A DNA stretch of 64,000 nucleotides from Blastococcus sp. CT_GayMR19 (GTDB taxonomy: Bacteria > Actinomycetota > Actinomycetes > Mycobacteriales > Geodermatophilaceae), in assembly GCF_004570385.1 (NCBI RefSeq), contig NZ_SPQL01000007.1, positions 62,001 through 126,000 on the forward strand, read 5' to 3'. This document shows, piece by piece, positions 48,521 through 57,122 of this stretch. A model generated the notes under the pieces. That model ran no database searches. It saw nothing but the letters and a program-made list of their open reading frames with translations, and was not told the DNA's origin. Made by a program: the position numbers and the translations under genes. Each line of letters begins with the position of its first letter. The stretch's first letter is position 1.

Positions 48521-49176
48521 CGGCCGCCGACCCCACCCTGTTCCGCGGCGAGGAGGTGCTCGATCCCGCGCGCACGTTCCTCTGCGCGTTCGACCTGCTC
48601 GAGCACTACCGCGCCGGTGCGGAGGCGGCCGGGGCGATCCCGCACGTGCGGCGGCTGGCCGACGAGGTCCGCCGCCGCGGCGTCGTCGTCGCCTGGGCGC
48701 GGGCCGACCACCGTGCGGACGGCCTCGACTTCGCCCGGTCGCTCTCCGACCTGGACGGGAGTCACCGGGCGTTCGGCCCCGACCACCCGCGCCCGGTCCG
48801 CCCGCCGCACGGGCAGGGCGACCCCGGGTACCGCACGATCGCCGAGCTCGGCCAGCAGCCCGGGGACCTCGACGTCCCGAAGCACCGCTGGTCCGCCCTG
48901 CACGGCACCTGCCTGCTCCCGGCGATGCGCTCCCGCGGCGCCGACACGCTCGTCCTCGTGGGCGGGTCGACGCACGTCGGCGTCGCGTCGACCGCCTACG
49001 CGGCGCGCGACCTCGACCTGCAGGTCTTCGTCGTCCCCGAGGGGCTGACCGGGCGCGACCCGCAGCGCACCTTCTTCGCCGACGACGTCTTCCCCCGCAT
49101 CGCCCGGGTCCGCTCGACCGACGAGATCCTCGCCGCCCTCGACCGGCACCCCTCCCGGACAGGAGCACCCACGTGA
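48517..49176 (+). CDS. Isochorismatase-fold protein lacking the catalytic cysteine
   Basis: A 219-residue cysteine-hydrolase-fold protein. Asp26 (CAFDLLEHY) and Lys122 (DVPKHRWSALHGT) occupy the usual triad positions, but the nucleophile segment reads GGSTHVGVASTAYAARD where active members have STNVCVESTARDA: Gly155 stands in place of Cys. Hydrolysis by the normal mechanism is therefore not expected; it may be a structural or regulatory partner of the ThDP enzymes it is translationally coupled to (GTGA overlap with 46724-48520). The cysteine at residue 132 is elsewhere in the fold. Confidence 0.82.
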   Translation: MTAADPTLFRGEEVLDPARTFLCAFDLLEHYRAGAEAAGAIPHVRRLADEVRRRGVVVAWARADHRADGLDFARSLSDLDGSHRAFGPDHPRPVRPPHGQGDPGYRTIAELGQQPGDLDVPKHRWSALHGTCLLPAMRSRGADTLVLVGGSTHVGVASTAYAARDLDLQVFVVPEGLTGRDPQRTFFADDVFPRIARVRSTDEILAALDRHPSRTGAPT

Positions 49177-49249
49177 CCGAGCGTGCGAGGTCACGCAGGG
49201 ACACAGCACCGCCGGTCACGTGGCCGACGAGCGACAGCGAGGAGGATGC

Positions 49250-51088
49250 GTGACCGAGAACTCGACCGAGAAGCCGGATGCCAGCGGGAAGCACCCCGCG
49301 TCCTACGAGAAGCACCACGCCCGCGGCGCGAACATGGCCCCGTACGACAAGCCCGCGTGGGGCTCGGACGTCATGGTGGACGTGCTGCGCGGGCTGGACC
49401 TGAGGTACGTCGCGCTGAACCCGGGCTCGTCGTTCCGCGGCCTGCACGACTCGCTGGTCAACTACGGCGGCGACGACATCGAGATGATCGAGTGCCCGCA
49501 CGAGAAGATCGCGGTGGCACTCGCGCACGGATACGCCAAGGCGACCGGGAAGCCGATGGGCGTGATCCTGCACGACCTCGTCGGGCTCCTGCAGGGCACG
49601 ATGGGCGTCTACTACAGCTACATCGACCGCACGCCCGTTCTCGTCCTCGGCGGCTCCGGGCCGGGCGAGCACGACCGGCGCCGGCCGAACATCGACTGGA
49701 TCCACGCGGCCAACGTGCAGGGCGAGGCCGTGCGGGCCTACACCAAGTGGGACCACGAGCCACGCAGCCTCGCGTCGGTGCAGACCGTGCTGGCCCGGGC
49801 CTACCGGATCGCGATGGAGGAGCCCCGCGGCCCGGTCTACGTCGCGCTGGACGCCGGGCTGCAGGAGTCGCCGATCGAGGAGCCGGTGCCGCTGGACGAC
49901 CTGCCGCGCCTGGCCGCCGTCCCCTCCCCCCTGGCGCCGGAGCCGGCCGCGCTGCGCGACCTGGCGCAGCGGCTGTGTGCCGCCAGACGGCCGGTGATCG
50001 TCCCCTCCTACGCCGGGCGCGACCCGCAGAGCTTCCACACGCTCGTCGAGCTGGCCGAGACGGTCGGCATCGGCGTGGTCGAGACGCACTGGCGGCTGAA
50101 CTTCCCGAACCGGCACCCGCTCAACGTCACCGGCAGCACCGTGCTCGAGGACGCCGACTGCGTGCTGTTCGTCGACGTCAAGGACATGGGCAAGCCCATC
50201 CAGAAGCTGGACTCGGTGACCCGCAGGATCACCTCGCGCCTGGCGCCGGGCACGACCGTGCTCGACATCGGCTTCAACGACGTCGGCATCTCGTCCTGGA
50301 GCGAGGACTACGCGGAGCTGCTGCCCACCGACCTGCAGGTCACCGCCGACACCGCCGTGGCGCTGCCGCTGCTGCTCGAGGAGTGCCGCCGCCTGGTCGC
50401 CGAGGACGACGAGCCGCGCGCCGCCGAGCGGCAGGCCTGGCGCGACGACCTCCGCCGCCGGCACGACGAGGTATGGGCCGGCTGGCGCGCCAAGGCCGCC
50501 GCCAAGCGGGACGAGGTCCCGGTCGCGACGTCCCGCCTGGCCGAGGAGGTCTGGGCGGTCGTCCAGGAGCACGACTGGGTCCTCACCGCCGGCACCGCCG
50601 CCGAGTGGGCGCTGCGCACCTGGGACTTCGACGCCCCCTACCGCCACCCGGGCCGCCAGCTGGGCACCGCGACCCAGATCGGCATCTCGCTCGGCGTGGC
50701 CCTGGCCCACAAGGGCTCCGGCAAGCTGGTCGTCGACCTCCAGCCGGACGGCGACCTGATGTTCGACGCCGGCGCCCTGTGGGTGGCCAGCCGCTACGAG
50801 CTGCCGCTGCTGGTCGTGATGTTCAACAACCGCGCCTACTACAACGACTGGGAGCACCAGGAGCGCCTGGCCCGCCAGCGGGGCACCCCGGTCGCCCGCG
50901 CGCACATCGGCATGGCCATCGACACCCCCGCGCCGGACTTCGCCGCGCTGGCCAAGTCCTTCGGCTGGTGGGCGGAGGGCCCGATCGAGAACCCGGAGGA
51001 CATCCAGGCCGCCGTCCGCCGTGCCGCCGAGCACGTCCAGCGCACGGGCACCCCGGCGCTCGTCGACGTCATCTGCCAGCCGAAGTAG
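49250..51088 (+). CDS. ThDP-dependent enzyme (acetolactate synthase-like), paralogue of 46724
   Basis: A 612-residue ThDP enzyme. ALNPGSSFRGLHDSL (55-69), activating Glu85 in CPHEKIAVALAHGYAKA, and the PP-domain motif PDGDLMFDAGALW...FNNRAYYND. A charged ~35-residue N-terminal extension (Lys/His rich) precedes the core. GTG 49250 is chosen because AGGAGG ends just before it; a GTG at 49220 would add ten residues. It ends the operon and may pair with the first ThDP protein as a hetero-oligomer or act on a different 2-oxo acid. Confidence 0.87.
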   Translation: MTENSTEKPDASGKHPASYEKHHARGANMAPYDKPAWGSDVMVDVLRGLDLRYVALNPGSSFRGLHDSLVNYGGDDIEMIECPHEKIAVALAHGYAKATGKPMGVILHDLVGLLQGTMGVYYSYIDRTPVLVLGGSGPGEHDRRRPNIDWIHAANVQGEAVRAYTKWDHEPRSLASVQTVLARAYRIAMEEPRGPVYVALDAGLQESPIEEPVPLDDLPRLAAVPSPLAPEPAALRDLAQRLCAARRPVIVPSYAGRDPQSFHTLVELAETVGIGVVETHWRLNFPNRHPLNVTGSTVLEDADCVLFVDVKDMGKPIQKLDSVTRRITSRLAPGTTVLDIGFNDVGISSWSEDYAELLPTDLQVTADTAVALPLLLEECRRLVAEDDEPRAAERQAWRDDLRRRHDEVWAGWRAKAAAKRDEVPVATSRLAEEVWAVVQEHDWVLTAGTAAEWALRTWDFDAPYRHPGRQLGTATQIGISLGVALAHKGSGKLVVDLQPDGDLMFDAGALWVASRYELPLLVVMFNNRAYYNDWEHQERLARQRGTPVARAHIGMAIDTPAPDFAALAKSFGWWAEGPIENPEDIQAAVRRAAEHVQRTGTPALVDVICQPK

Positions 51089-51116
51089 CGGACCGTCGGC
51101 CGGCCAACCGCAACGT

Positions 51117-51164
51117 TGTCCCTCAGCCGGGCATTCTGCGCACGAAATGCCCGGCTGAGGGACA
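51117..51164. terminator. Bidirectional hairpin between convergent ThDP and cupin genes
   Basis: Perfect 18-base arms TGTCCCTCAGCCGGGCAT (51117-51134) and complement (51147-51164) with a 12-base loop, between two convergent stops. Confidence 0.8.
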
Positions 51165-51192
51165 TCGCCGGCCGGTGGCCGAGTGAGGGCGC

Positions 51193-51654
51193 TCAGTCCT
51201 CGCCGAAGGTCTCGCCGGAGAACACCGGCGGCACCTGCTTGTTGCGCGGGTCCTTGCCCTCGAGGGGCTGCCCGTCGATGCCGAGGCGCGGCGCGACGGT
51301 GCCCTCCGGCGTCGGGAGGTCGGCGCCGAAGCGGAGCAGGACCAGGTTGGTGTCGCCGGTGGACTGGAAGCGGTAGTAGGCCCCCGCCGGGATCATCAGC
51401 CCCTCGTACCGGCCGACGACGGTGGGCCGGTCCTCCGGGTCGTAGAACGTGGCCTCCCCGTCCAGGATGAAGAAGGTGTGGTCCTCGTCGGTGTGGGTGT
51501 GCAGGCCGTTCTCGCCGCCCTCGGCGTAGACCTTGGCGCGCACCTCCACGGTGTCGGTGCGGGCCAGCACCTGGTTCGTCCGGCCGCTGGTCAGCAGCGG
51601 CACCTTCATGCTGTACGCCTGGACCTTCGGCGTCGTCTTCTCCGTCGTCGTCAT
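51193..51654 (-). CDS. Small cupin protein
   Basis: A 153-residue single cupin with a well-formed metal motif: GENGLHTHTDEDHTFFILDG (HxH...His) and a beta-barrel continuing AGAYYRFQSTGD; the usual final His is Tyr/Phe. ATG 51654 overlaps the aldo/keto reductase stop (ATGA), and AGGA precedes it. Last gene of the seven-gene ABC transporter operon. The final residues DPRNKQVPPVFSGETF form a tail. Role unknown; could be a small dioxygenase, isomerase or metabolite-binding protein. Confidence 0.8.
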   Translation of the reverse strand: MTTTEKTTPKVQAYSMKVPLLTSGRTNQVLARTDTVEVRAKVYAEGGENGLHTHTDEDHTFFILDGEATFYDPEDRPTVVGRYEGLMIPAGAYYRFQSTGDTNLVLLRFGADLPTPEGTVAPRLGIDGQPLEGKDPRNKQVPPVFSGETFGED

Positions 51655-52664
51655 TGCAGATCCTCTCCTGAACCTGTCGTGCTGGTGTCCTGGCTGGGGG
51701 CGTGCGCGGCCGGCGGCTTCCGCCACGGCGCGTCGACGGCCATCGAGAGGTGGCCGAAGAGCGAGACGAGCCGCTTGCTCACCTCGGGCGGGAGCGGACC
51801 GGAGCTCAGGGCGCGGGCGTTCTCCTCGAGATGCGCGGGGTTCCCCGTCCCGACCAGCACGACGTGGACCCCCGGCTCGTGCGCCACGAAGCGGTACGAG
51901 GCCTCGGTCAGGGACCGCACCCCGCCGTCGGCGAGGAAGCGCAGCGGATCGGCCGGATCGACGTCGTCCCGGCCGATCACCCCGGCGTCGGCCAGACGGG
52001 CGATCTCCGCGGCGAGCTGCTCCGGGCGGCTGAAGTAGCTGCGCGCCGAGGCCATGATCTCGACCGCGATGTCCTTCGCGATCGTCGCCGGGAACAGGAC
52101 GTCGCGGGCCGACTGGTTGAAGAAGGTGAAGCCGGTCATCACGACGTCCCAGACGTCGTCCGCCACGGCGCGGGAGAGCATGGCGTGCCGGGCGTCACTC
52201 CCGGTGCTCTCGGAGATGCCCAGGAAGCGGATCTTGCCCTCCCCCCGCAGCGCCAGGAGCTCCGGGACGATCTCGGCGGCCGCGTACCCGTAGTCGTCGG
52301 GCTGCACCCGGTGCAGGTGGTAGACGTCGACGACGTCGCTGCGGAGCTTCCGGAGCGTCTCGTCCAGCGCGCTCCGCACGTCCGCGCCGGACACGGGCGA
52401 GCCGTCGGCCCGACGGGCGACCGTCTTCGAGGAGATCACGACGTCGTCGCGGCAGCCGGCGAGCGCCCGGCCGATGACGTCCTCGGTGCCGTAGTTCGGC
52501 GCGGTGTCGAAGTAGTTGATGCCGAGGTCGACGCCCCGCCGGACCACCTCGATCGCCTGGTCCTCGGTGGAGCCCTTCTTCAGGCCGAGGCGGCTCTCGC
52601 CGCCACCGCCGAGGCCGCAGACGCTGACCCGGAGGCCGGTGCGGCCGAAGGTCCGGTAGTCCAT
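51651..52664 (-). CDS. Aldo/keto reductase
   Basis: A 337-residue AKR, NADPH-dependent carbonyl reductase fold. The catalytic tetrad is visible: Asp53 and Tyr58 (NYFDTAPNYG), Lys80 (VISSKTV) and His118 (YHLHRV). The C-terminal ~25 residues are a hydrophilic extension. It lies between an MFS exporter gene and the small cupin in the operon controlled from site 9; a role in reducing a carbonyl intermediate of the imported compound is likely. Confidence 0.9.
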   Translation of the reverse strand: MDYRTFGRTGLRVSVCGLGGGGESRLGLKKGSTEDQAIEVVRRGVDLGINYFDTAPNYGTEDVIGRALAGCRDDVVISSKTVARRADGSPVSGADVRSALDETLRKLRSDVVDVYHLHRVQPDDYGYAAAEIVPELLALRGEGKIRFLGISESTGSDARHAMLSRAVADDVWDVVMTGFTFFNQSARDVLFPATIAKDIAVEIMASARSYFSRPEQLAAEIARLADAGVIGRDDVDPADPLRFLADGGVRSLTEASYRFVAHEPGVHVVLVGTGNPAHLEENARALSSGPLPPEVSKRLVSLFGHLSMAVDAPWRKPPAAHAPSQDTSTTGSGEDLQ

Positions 52665-52722
52665 CTCTGGCGTGCTGATGCTGGTCTCCTTCGGTTCGCC
52701 CGGGGGCGGGGCGGGCGGATCG

Positions 52723-54018
52723 TCAGGTGGCGCGCCGGGTCTCCCCGGAGACGGGCCGGGCGTCCGGCGGGGCCACCGGTTCCACCGGCTCGTCCTCGGA
52801 GTCGTCGACGCCCTGGTAGTCGCGGACGACGTTGGGCCGGGAGGCGAACCCCAGCGCCACCAGCATCGGCCCGAACCCGCCGATCGTCAGCGCGACCATC
52901 GGGCCGACGACGCCGGCGAACGCACCCATCACGACGTCCCCGATGGCCGGGCCACCCCGGGAGGACATCTGGTAGAACGCCGTCACCCGGCCGCGGAGCT
53001 CGTCCGGGGTGTCGATCTGCACGGCCGCGTGCCGGATGGTCGTGGCCATGGCGTCGAACGACCCGAGGAGCAGCGCCGCGCCGACCGCGAGCCAGACCGT
53101 CGGGGACTGGGCGAGCAGGATCGCCGCGATGCCGTAGAGGAAGGTCGCGCCCAGCAGCACCCTGCCCTGCCGGCGCGAGTCCTTGACCACCCGGAAGATC
53201 GTGTACGTGGCCAGCAGCGCCCCCGCGGACGGGGCGCTGGAGAGGATCCCGTAGCCGGTGGCGCCGATCGCGAGCACGTCGGTCGCGATCGCCGGCAGGA
53301 GGACCCGGTAGGCCGAGAGCACCGTCGCCGACAGGTCCAGCGCCATGAGGCTGGTGATCAGCGGCCGCCGGACGACGTACCGCGCGCCCTCGGCGATGCT
53401 GCCGAAGATCGACCCGGCCGCGGCCCCCGTGGGCTTCAGCCGCGGCACCCGGACGAACGCCAGGACGACGATCAGCAGGGCGTAGGTCACCGCGTCGACC
53501 GCGTACATCAGCCCGGGGCCGCTGACCGCGATGAGCACGCCGGCCAGCAGGGGGCCGAGGAGCACGGCCACCTCGCGGGAGGGGTTCAGCAGCGCGATGG
53601 CCTCACCGATGTGCTTCTTGCCGACGATGGCCGGGATCAGCGCCTGCCGGGCCGGCTGGTCGAACGTCGCCGCCGCCGTGGTGAGCAGCACGCTGAGCAC
53701 CACGTGCCAGGCCTCGACCACGTCGGTGAACGTGGCGACCGCCAGCCCCAGGGCGACGACCAGCGACACGGCCTGGGCCACCTGGAGCAGCCGCCGCCGG
53801 TCGTAGCGGTCGGCCAGGGCGCCGCCCAGCGGGCTGAGCAGCAGCAGCGCCACCGCCTGACCGGCCCCCACCAGCCCGGTGTAGGCGATGGAGTCGGTCA
53901 GCGCGTAGACGTGGAAGAAGTTCGCCGCGACCGTGCCGCGGGTGCCGATCTGGCTGAGGACGACCCCGGACCAGTAGAGGTCGAAGTCGCGGTTCTTCAG
54001 GACCTCCGGCAGCGGCAC
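52723..54018 (-). CDS. MFS transporter (EntS/MFS_3-like)
   Basis: A 431-residue MFS protein with about 12 helices. The cytoplasmic loop GGALADRYDRRRLLQVAQ (motif A-like) lies near 65-82, and FDQPARQALIPAIVG (about 121-135) is characteristic of the enterobactin exporter-like MFS_3 family. GTG 54018 lies one base after the ABC ATPase stop. It is related to the MFS gene at 59820, and may export an intermediate or inhibitor while the ABC system imports. Confidence 0.9.
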   Translation of the reverse strand: MPLPEVLKNRDFDLYWSGVVLSQIGTRGTVAANFFHVYALTDSIAYTGLVGAGQAVALLLLSPLGGALADRYDRRRLLQVAQAVSLVVALGLAVATFTDVVEAWHVVLSVLLTTAAATFDQPARQALIPAIVGKKHIGEAIALLNPSREVAVLLGPLLAGVLIAVSGPGLMYAVDAVTYALLIVVLAFVRVPRLKPTGAAAGSIFGSIAEGARYVVRRPLITSLMALDLSATVLSAYRVLLPAIATDVLAIGATGYGILSSAPSAGALLATYTIFRVVKDSRRQGRVLLGATFLYGIAAILLAQSPTVWLAVGAALLLGSFDAMATTIRHAAVQIDTPDELRGRVTAFYQMSSRGGPAIGDVVMGAFAGVVGPMVALTIGGFGPMLVALGFASRPNVVRDYQGVDDSEDEPVEPVAPPDARPVSGETRRAT

Positions 54019-54019
54019 C

Positions 54020-55174
54020 TCAGCCGACCGGGACGAGGGAGATCTTCGTCGGGTCGAGCTGGAGGTAGACCTGCGTCCCCGGCTCGAACGACACCGACGG
54101 GTTCACCCGGGCGCGGATCTCGTGCTTGTCCACGGCGACGACGTGGTCGACGGCGTCACCGAGGAAGGCGCGCGCCACGACCGTGCCGTGCCACTCGTTG
54201 GGCACCTGGCCCGCGCGGCTCTCGGTCGAGAGCTCGACCGCCTCGGGGCGGATCGAGACGACGACGTCCGAGCCGGTGGGGAGGTCGGAGCCGGACTCGA
54301 TGAAGAGCCTGCCGTTGGTCGTGTCGACGGAGTGCTGCCCGCCCTGCGCGGAGCCGACGGTGCCCGGGATGAAGTTCGACGTGCCGATGAACTCGGCGAC
54401 GAACTTGTTGCTCGGGCTCTCGTAGACCTCGCGCGGCCGGCCGAGCTGGACCACCCGGCCGTGCTCCATGACGGCGATGTGCGTGGAGAGCGCCAGCGCC
54501 TCGACCTGGTCGTGGGTGACGTAGACCGAGGTGATGCCCAGCTCGCGCTGCAGCCGCTTGAGCTCGTAGCGCAGCGACTCACGCAGCTTGGCGTCGAGGT
54601 TGGACAGCGGCTCGTCGAGCAGCAGCAGCGGCGGCTGGATGACCAGCGCCCGGGCCAGCGCGAGGCGCTGCTGCTGACCGCCGGACAACTTGGTCGCCTG
54701 GCGCCCGGCCTGCGGGGAGAGCTCCATCGTGGCGAGCACCCGCTCGACGCGCTCCGCGATCTCCGCCTTGGACGGCCGGTCGGCACGCTTGCGCACCTGC
54801 AGGGGGAACGCGACGTTGTCGAACACGGTCATGTGCGGCCAGATGGCGTAGGACTGGAAGACCATCCCCAGACCGCGCTGGTTCGCGGGCATGTTGACCG
54901 CGCGGTCGCCGCCCTTGACGCCGCCGGAGAACATCACCCGGTCGCCCACCGTGATCGTCCCGCTGTCGGGCTTTTCGAGGCCGGCGATGGAGCGCAGCGT
55001 CGTCGTCTTCCCGCAGCCCGACGGGCCGAGCAGGGTGAACAGCTCACCCTCCTTGACCTCGAAGCTCACGTCGTTGACGGCGAACACCGCCGCATGACCC
55101 TCCTGGGCCTTGTTCTTCTTGCCCCGTGCCTTCTCACCGGCGAAGGACTTGACGAGGTGGTCGATGCGAAGCAT
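54020..55174 (-). CDS. ABC transporter ATPase (iron/spermidine-putrescine type)
   Basis: A 384-residue import ATPase. Walker A LLGPSGCGKTT (48-58), Q-loop VFQSYAIWPHMTV, signature KLSGGQQQRLALAR, Walker B LLLLDEPLSNLD, switch VYVTHDQVEALAL, and a C-terminal TOBE region. A charged insertion KARGKKNKAQEGH (15-27) splits the first strands, which is unusual. Partner of the fused permease at 55248. Class is iron(III)/polyamine/phosphonate-like, so the substrate cannot be fixed. Confidence 0.93.
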   Translation of the reverse strand: MLRIDHLVKSFAGEKARGKKNKAQEGHAAVFAVNDVSFEVKEGELFTLLGPSGCGKTTTLRSIAGLEKPDSGTITVGDRVMFSGGVKGGDRAVNMPANQRGLGMVFQSYAIWPHMTVFDNVAFPLQVRKRADRPSKAEIAERVERVLATMELSPQAGRQATKLSGGQQQRLALARALVIQPPLLLLDEPLSNLDAKLRESLRYELKRLQRELGITSVYVTHDQVEALALSTHIAVMEHGRVVQLGRPREVYESPSNKFVAEFIGTSNFIPGTVGSAQGGQHSVDTTNGRLFIESGSDLPTGSDVVVSIRPEAVELSTESRAGQVPNEWHGTVVARAFLGDAVDHVVAVDKHEIRARVNPSVSFEPGTQVYLQLDPTKISLVPVG

Positions 55175-55247
55175 GGCGGTTCTGGTCCTTTCCGACCGTT
55201 ACGCGTTCGGGGGGAGCGGCTGGGGGGTGGTGTGCCGGTCGAGCGGC

Positions 55248-57002
55248 TCAGTCCTCACGCAGACCGACCTTGGCGCCGAGCTTGTAGGCGATCGTGACCA
55301 TGATCACGAGCGCCACCACCATGAGCACACCGATCGCGGCGAGCACGTTGAACGACCCGTTCTCGAACTGCTCCCAGATGAGGATCGACAGCACCTCGTT
55401 GCCCGGGCTGTACAGGAGCAGCGAGCTCGACAGCTCGCGGAAGCTGACGACCAGGATGTAGACGAAGCCGGCCATGATGCCGGGCGAGAGCAGCGGCAGG
55501 AGCACGCGGCGGAACGTCGTCCACCAGCTGGCCCCGCTCACCTGCGCCGACTCCTCCAGCTCGCTGGAGATCTGCGTCATCGACGTGGTCGCGTACCGCA
55601 TGCCGTAGGGCATGTACTTGGTGCAGTAGGCGATCAGCAGGATGAGCAGCGTCCCGTAGATCGGGATGGGGCTGCGCAGGTAGACGAAGGAGATCGAGAC
55701 ACCGAGCACGATGCCGGGGATGACCAGCGGCACGAAGCTCAGCTGCTCGACGATGCCGCGCCCGGGGATCGTCGACCGGACCGAGATCCAGGCCGCGATG
55801 GACATCAGCGCCATGACGATCACGGCGGCGCTGATGCCGAGGACCAGGCTGTTCACGAGCGCCCGGCCGGCGGAGTCCATCTCGAAGACCTGGCGGAAGT
55901 TGTCGAGGGTGAACGAGGCGAACGCCTCGGCGGACGGCGCCTGGTAGTAGGGCAGCAGCGCGGCGTAGATCAGCACCAGCAGCGGGCCGACGACGGTGGC
56001 GAAGAAGTAGATCAGGATGCCGGCGCCGACGACGGGCCGCCACTTGCCCAGGTCCAGCGGCCGCGGGCGGAAGCCCTTGCCCGTGACGGTCTGGTAGGTC
56101 TTGGTGCCCCGGCCGGCGAGCAGCCGGGCGATGATCACGCCGATGACGGCGATGGCGAGCAGGCTGACCGCCAGCGCACCGGCGGCCTGCAGGTCCCGCG
56201 GATAGCTGCGGAAGACGAAGTAGATGCGGCTGGTGAAGACGTAGATGCCGTTCTGGAGCCCGAGCAGCGCGGGCACCTCGAAGCTCTCGAGGCTGGTGAT
56301 CAGGATGACCAGGACGGAGGACAGCAGCGCCGGCCGGACCAGCGGCAGGGTCACCCGGCGCAGGGTCTGGAGCCGGGTGGCGCCCGACATCAGGGCCGAC
56401 TCCTCCAGGGAGGGGTCCATCGACCGGAAGGCCGCCACCATCAGCAGGAAGACGATCGGCGAGGAGTGCAGCCCCTCGACCCAGATCATCCCCCAGATGC
56501 TGAAGATGTTGAACGGGGCCGTGCCGAAGACGGGCTCCAGGAAGTTGTTGAGCAGCCCGATCTGCGGGCTGGCCAGGAAGATCCAGGAGACCGTGTAGAG
56601 GATGCCGGGAACGATCAGCGGCACGATCGACGCGGCGAAGAACAGCGCCTTGAACGGCACCGCCGTCCGAACGTTGAGGTACGCGAGCGTGGTGCCCACG
56701 GTCAGGGACAGGAATGCCGAGCCACCGGCGAAGGCCAGCGAGTTGCCCCACAGCTCGCCCATCCGGCCGGAACCGTAGGCGCGCTCGAACCCGCCGAGGT
56801 CGAAGCCCTCGGCGTCGAAGAAGGTGCCCCAGAGCAGGTAGCCGAGGGGCACGAGAGCCAGGTAGCCGATCGCTGCGGCGACGCCGGCGACGATGAAGAA
56901 CTTGGGGGACAGCGGCAGCTTCCTCCGCGAGGGGGAGGCGCCCGTCGAGCCGGTCGGCTCGGTCCGCTCCTCGGCCCGTACCGGAGGGCTGGTCAGCGTC
57001 AT
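55248..57002 (-). CDS. ABC transporter permease, two fused permease domains
   Basis: A 584-residue permease in which two six-helix domains are fused, as in the Fe3+ FbpB type. Both coupling (EAA) loops are visible: ESALMSGATRLQTLRRVTLP in the first half and ESAQVSGASWWTTFRRVLLP in the second. A short cytoplasmic N-terminus with basic residues precedes helix 1. It lies between the binding protein and ATPase genes. Confidence 0.93.
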   Translation of the reverse strand: MTLTSPPVRAEERTEPTGSTGASPSRRKLPLSPKFFIVAGVAAAIGYLALVPLGYLLWGTFFDAEGFDLGGFERAYGSGRMGELWGNSLAFAGGSAFLSLTVGTTLAYLNVRTAVPFKALFFAASIVPLIVPGILYTVSWIFLASPQIGLLNNFLEPVFGTAPFNIFSIWGMIWVEGLHSSPIVFLLMVAAFRSMDPSLEESALMSGATRLQTLRRVTLPLVRPALLSSVLVILITSLESFEVPALLGLQNGIYVFTSRIYFVFRSYPRDLQAAGALAVSLLAIAVIGVIIARLLAGRGTKTYQTVTGKGFRPRPLDLGKWRPVVGAGILIYFFATVVGPLLVLIYAALLPYYQAPSAEAFASFTLDNFRQVFEMDSAGRALVNSLVLGISAAVIVMALMSIAAWISVRSTIPGRGIVEQLSFVPLVIPGIVLGVSISFVYLRSPIPIYGTLLILLIAYCTKYMPYGMRYATTSMTQISSELEESAQVSGASWWTTFRRVLLPLLSPGIMAGFVYILVVSFRELSSSLLLYSPGNEVLSILIWEQFENGSFNVLAAIGVLMVVALVIMVTIAYKLGAKVGLRED

Positions 57003-57081
57003 CGGGGGAAAGGCTCCTCGATCAGGTCTCGGCGTGGTGCGGTGGCGGAACGGACGGCGCGACGGCGCGGAACGCCGGACC

Positions 57082-57114
57082 GGGGCGGCGCCGTGACGCG
57101 CACGGCACCGCCCC
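57082..57114 (-). terminator. Attenuating hairpin between binding protein and permease genes
   Basis: GGGGCGGCGCCGTG (57082-57095) pairs with CACGGCACCGCCCC (57101-57114), one mismatch, loop ACGCG. A stem here commonly keeps binding-protein mRNA in excess of permease mRNA. Confidence 0.6.
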
Positions 57115-57122
57115 GGCGGGGA

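Noticed and set aside
45980-51034. A 1,684-codon open frame on the minus strand opposite the TRIP13/ThDP operon
   Set aside because: It is the antisense shadow of high-GC coding genes; its product is Arg/Gly/Val-rich without domains, and the plus strand carries clear enzymes.
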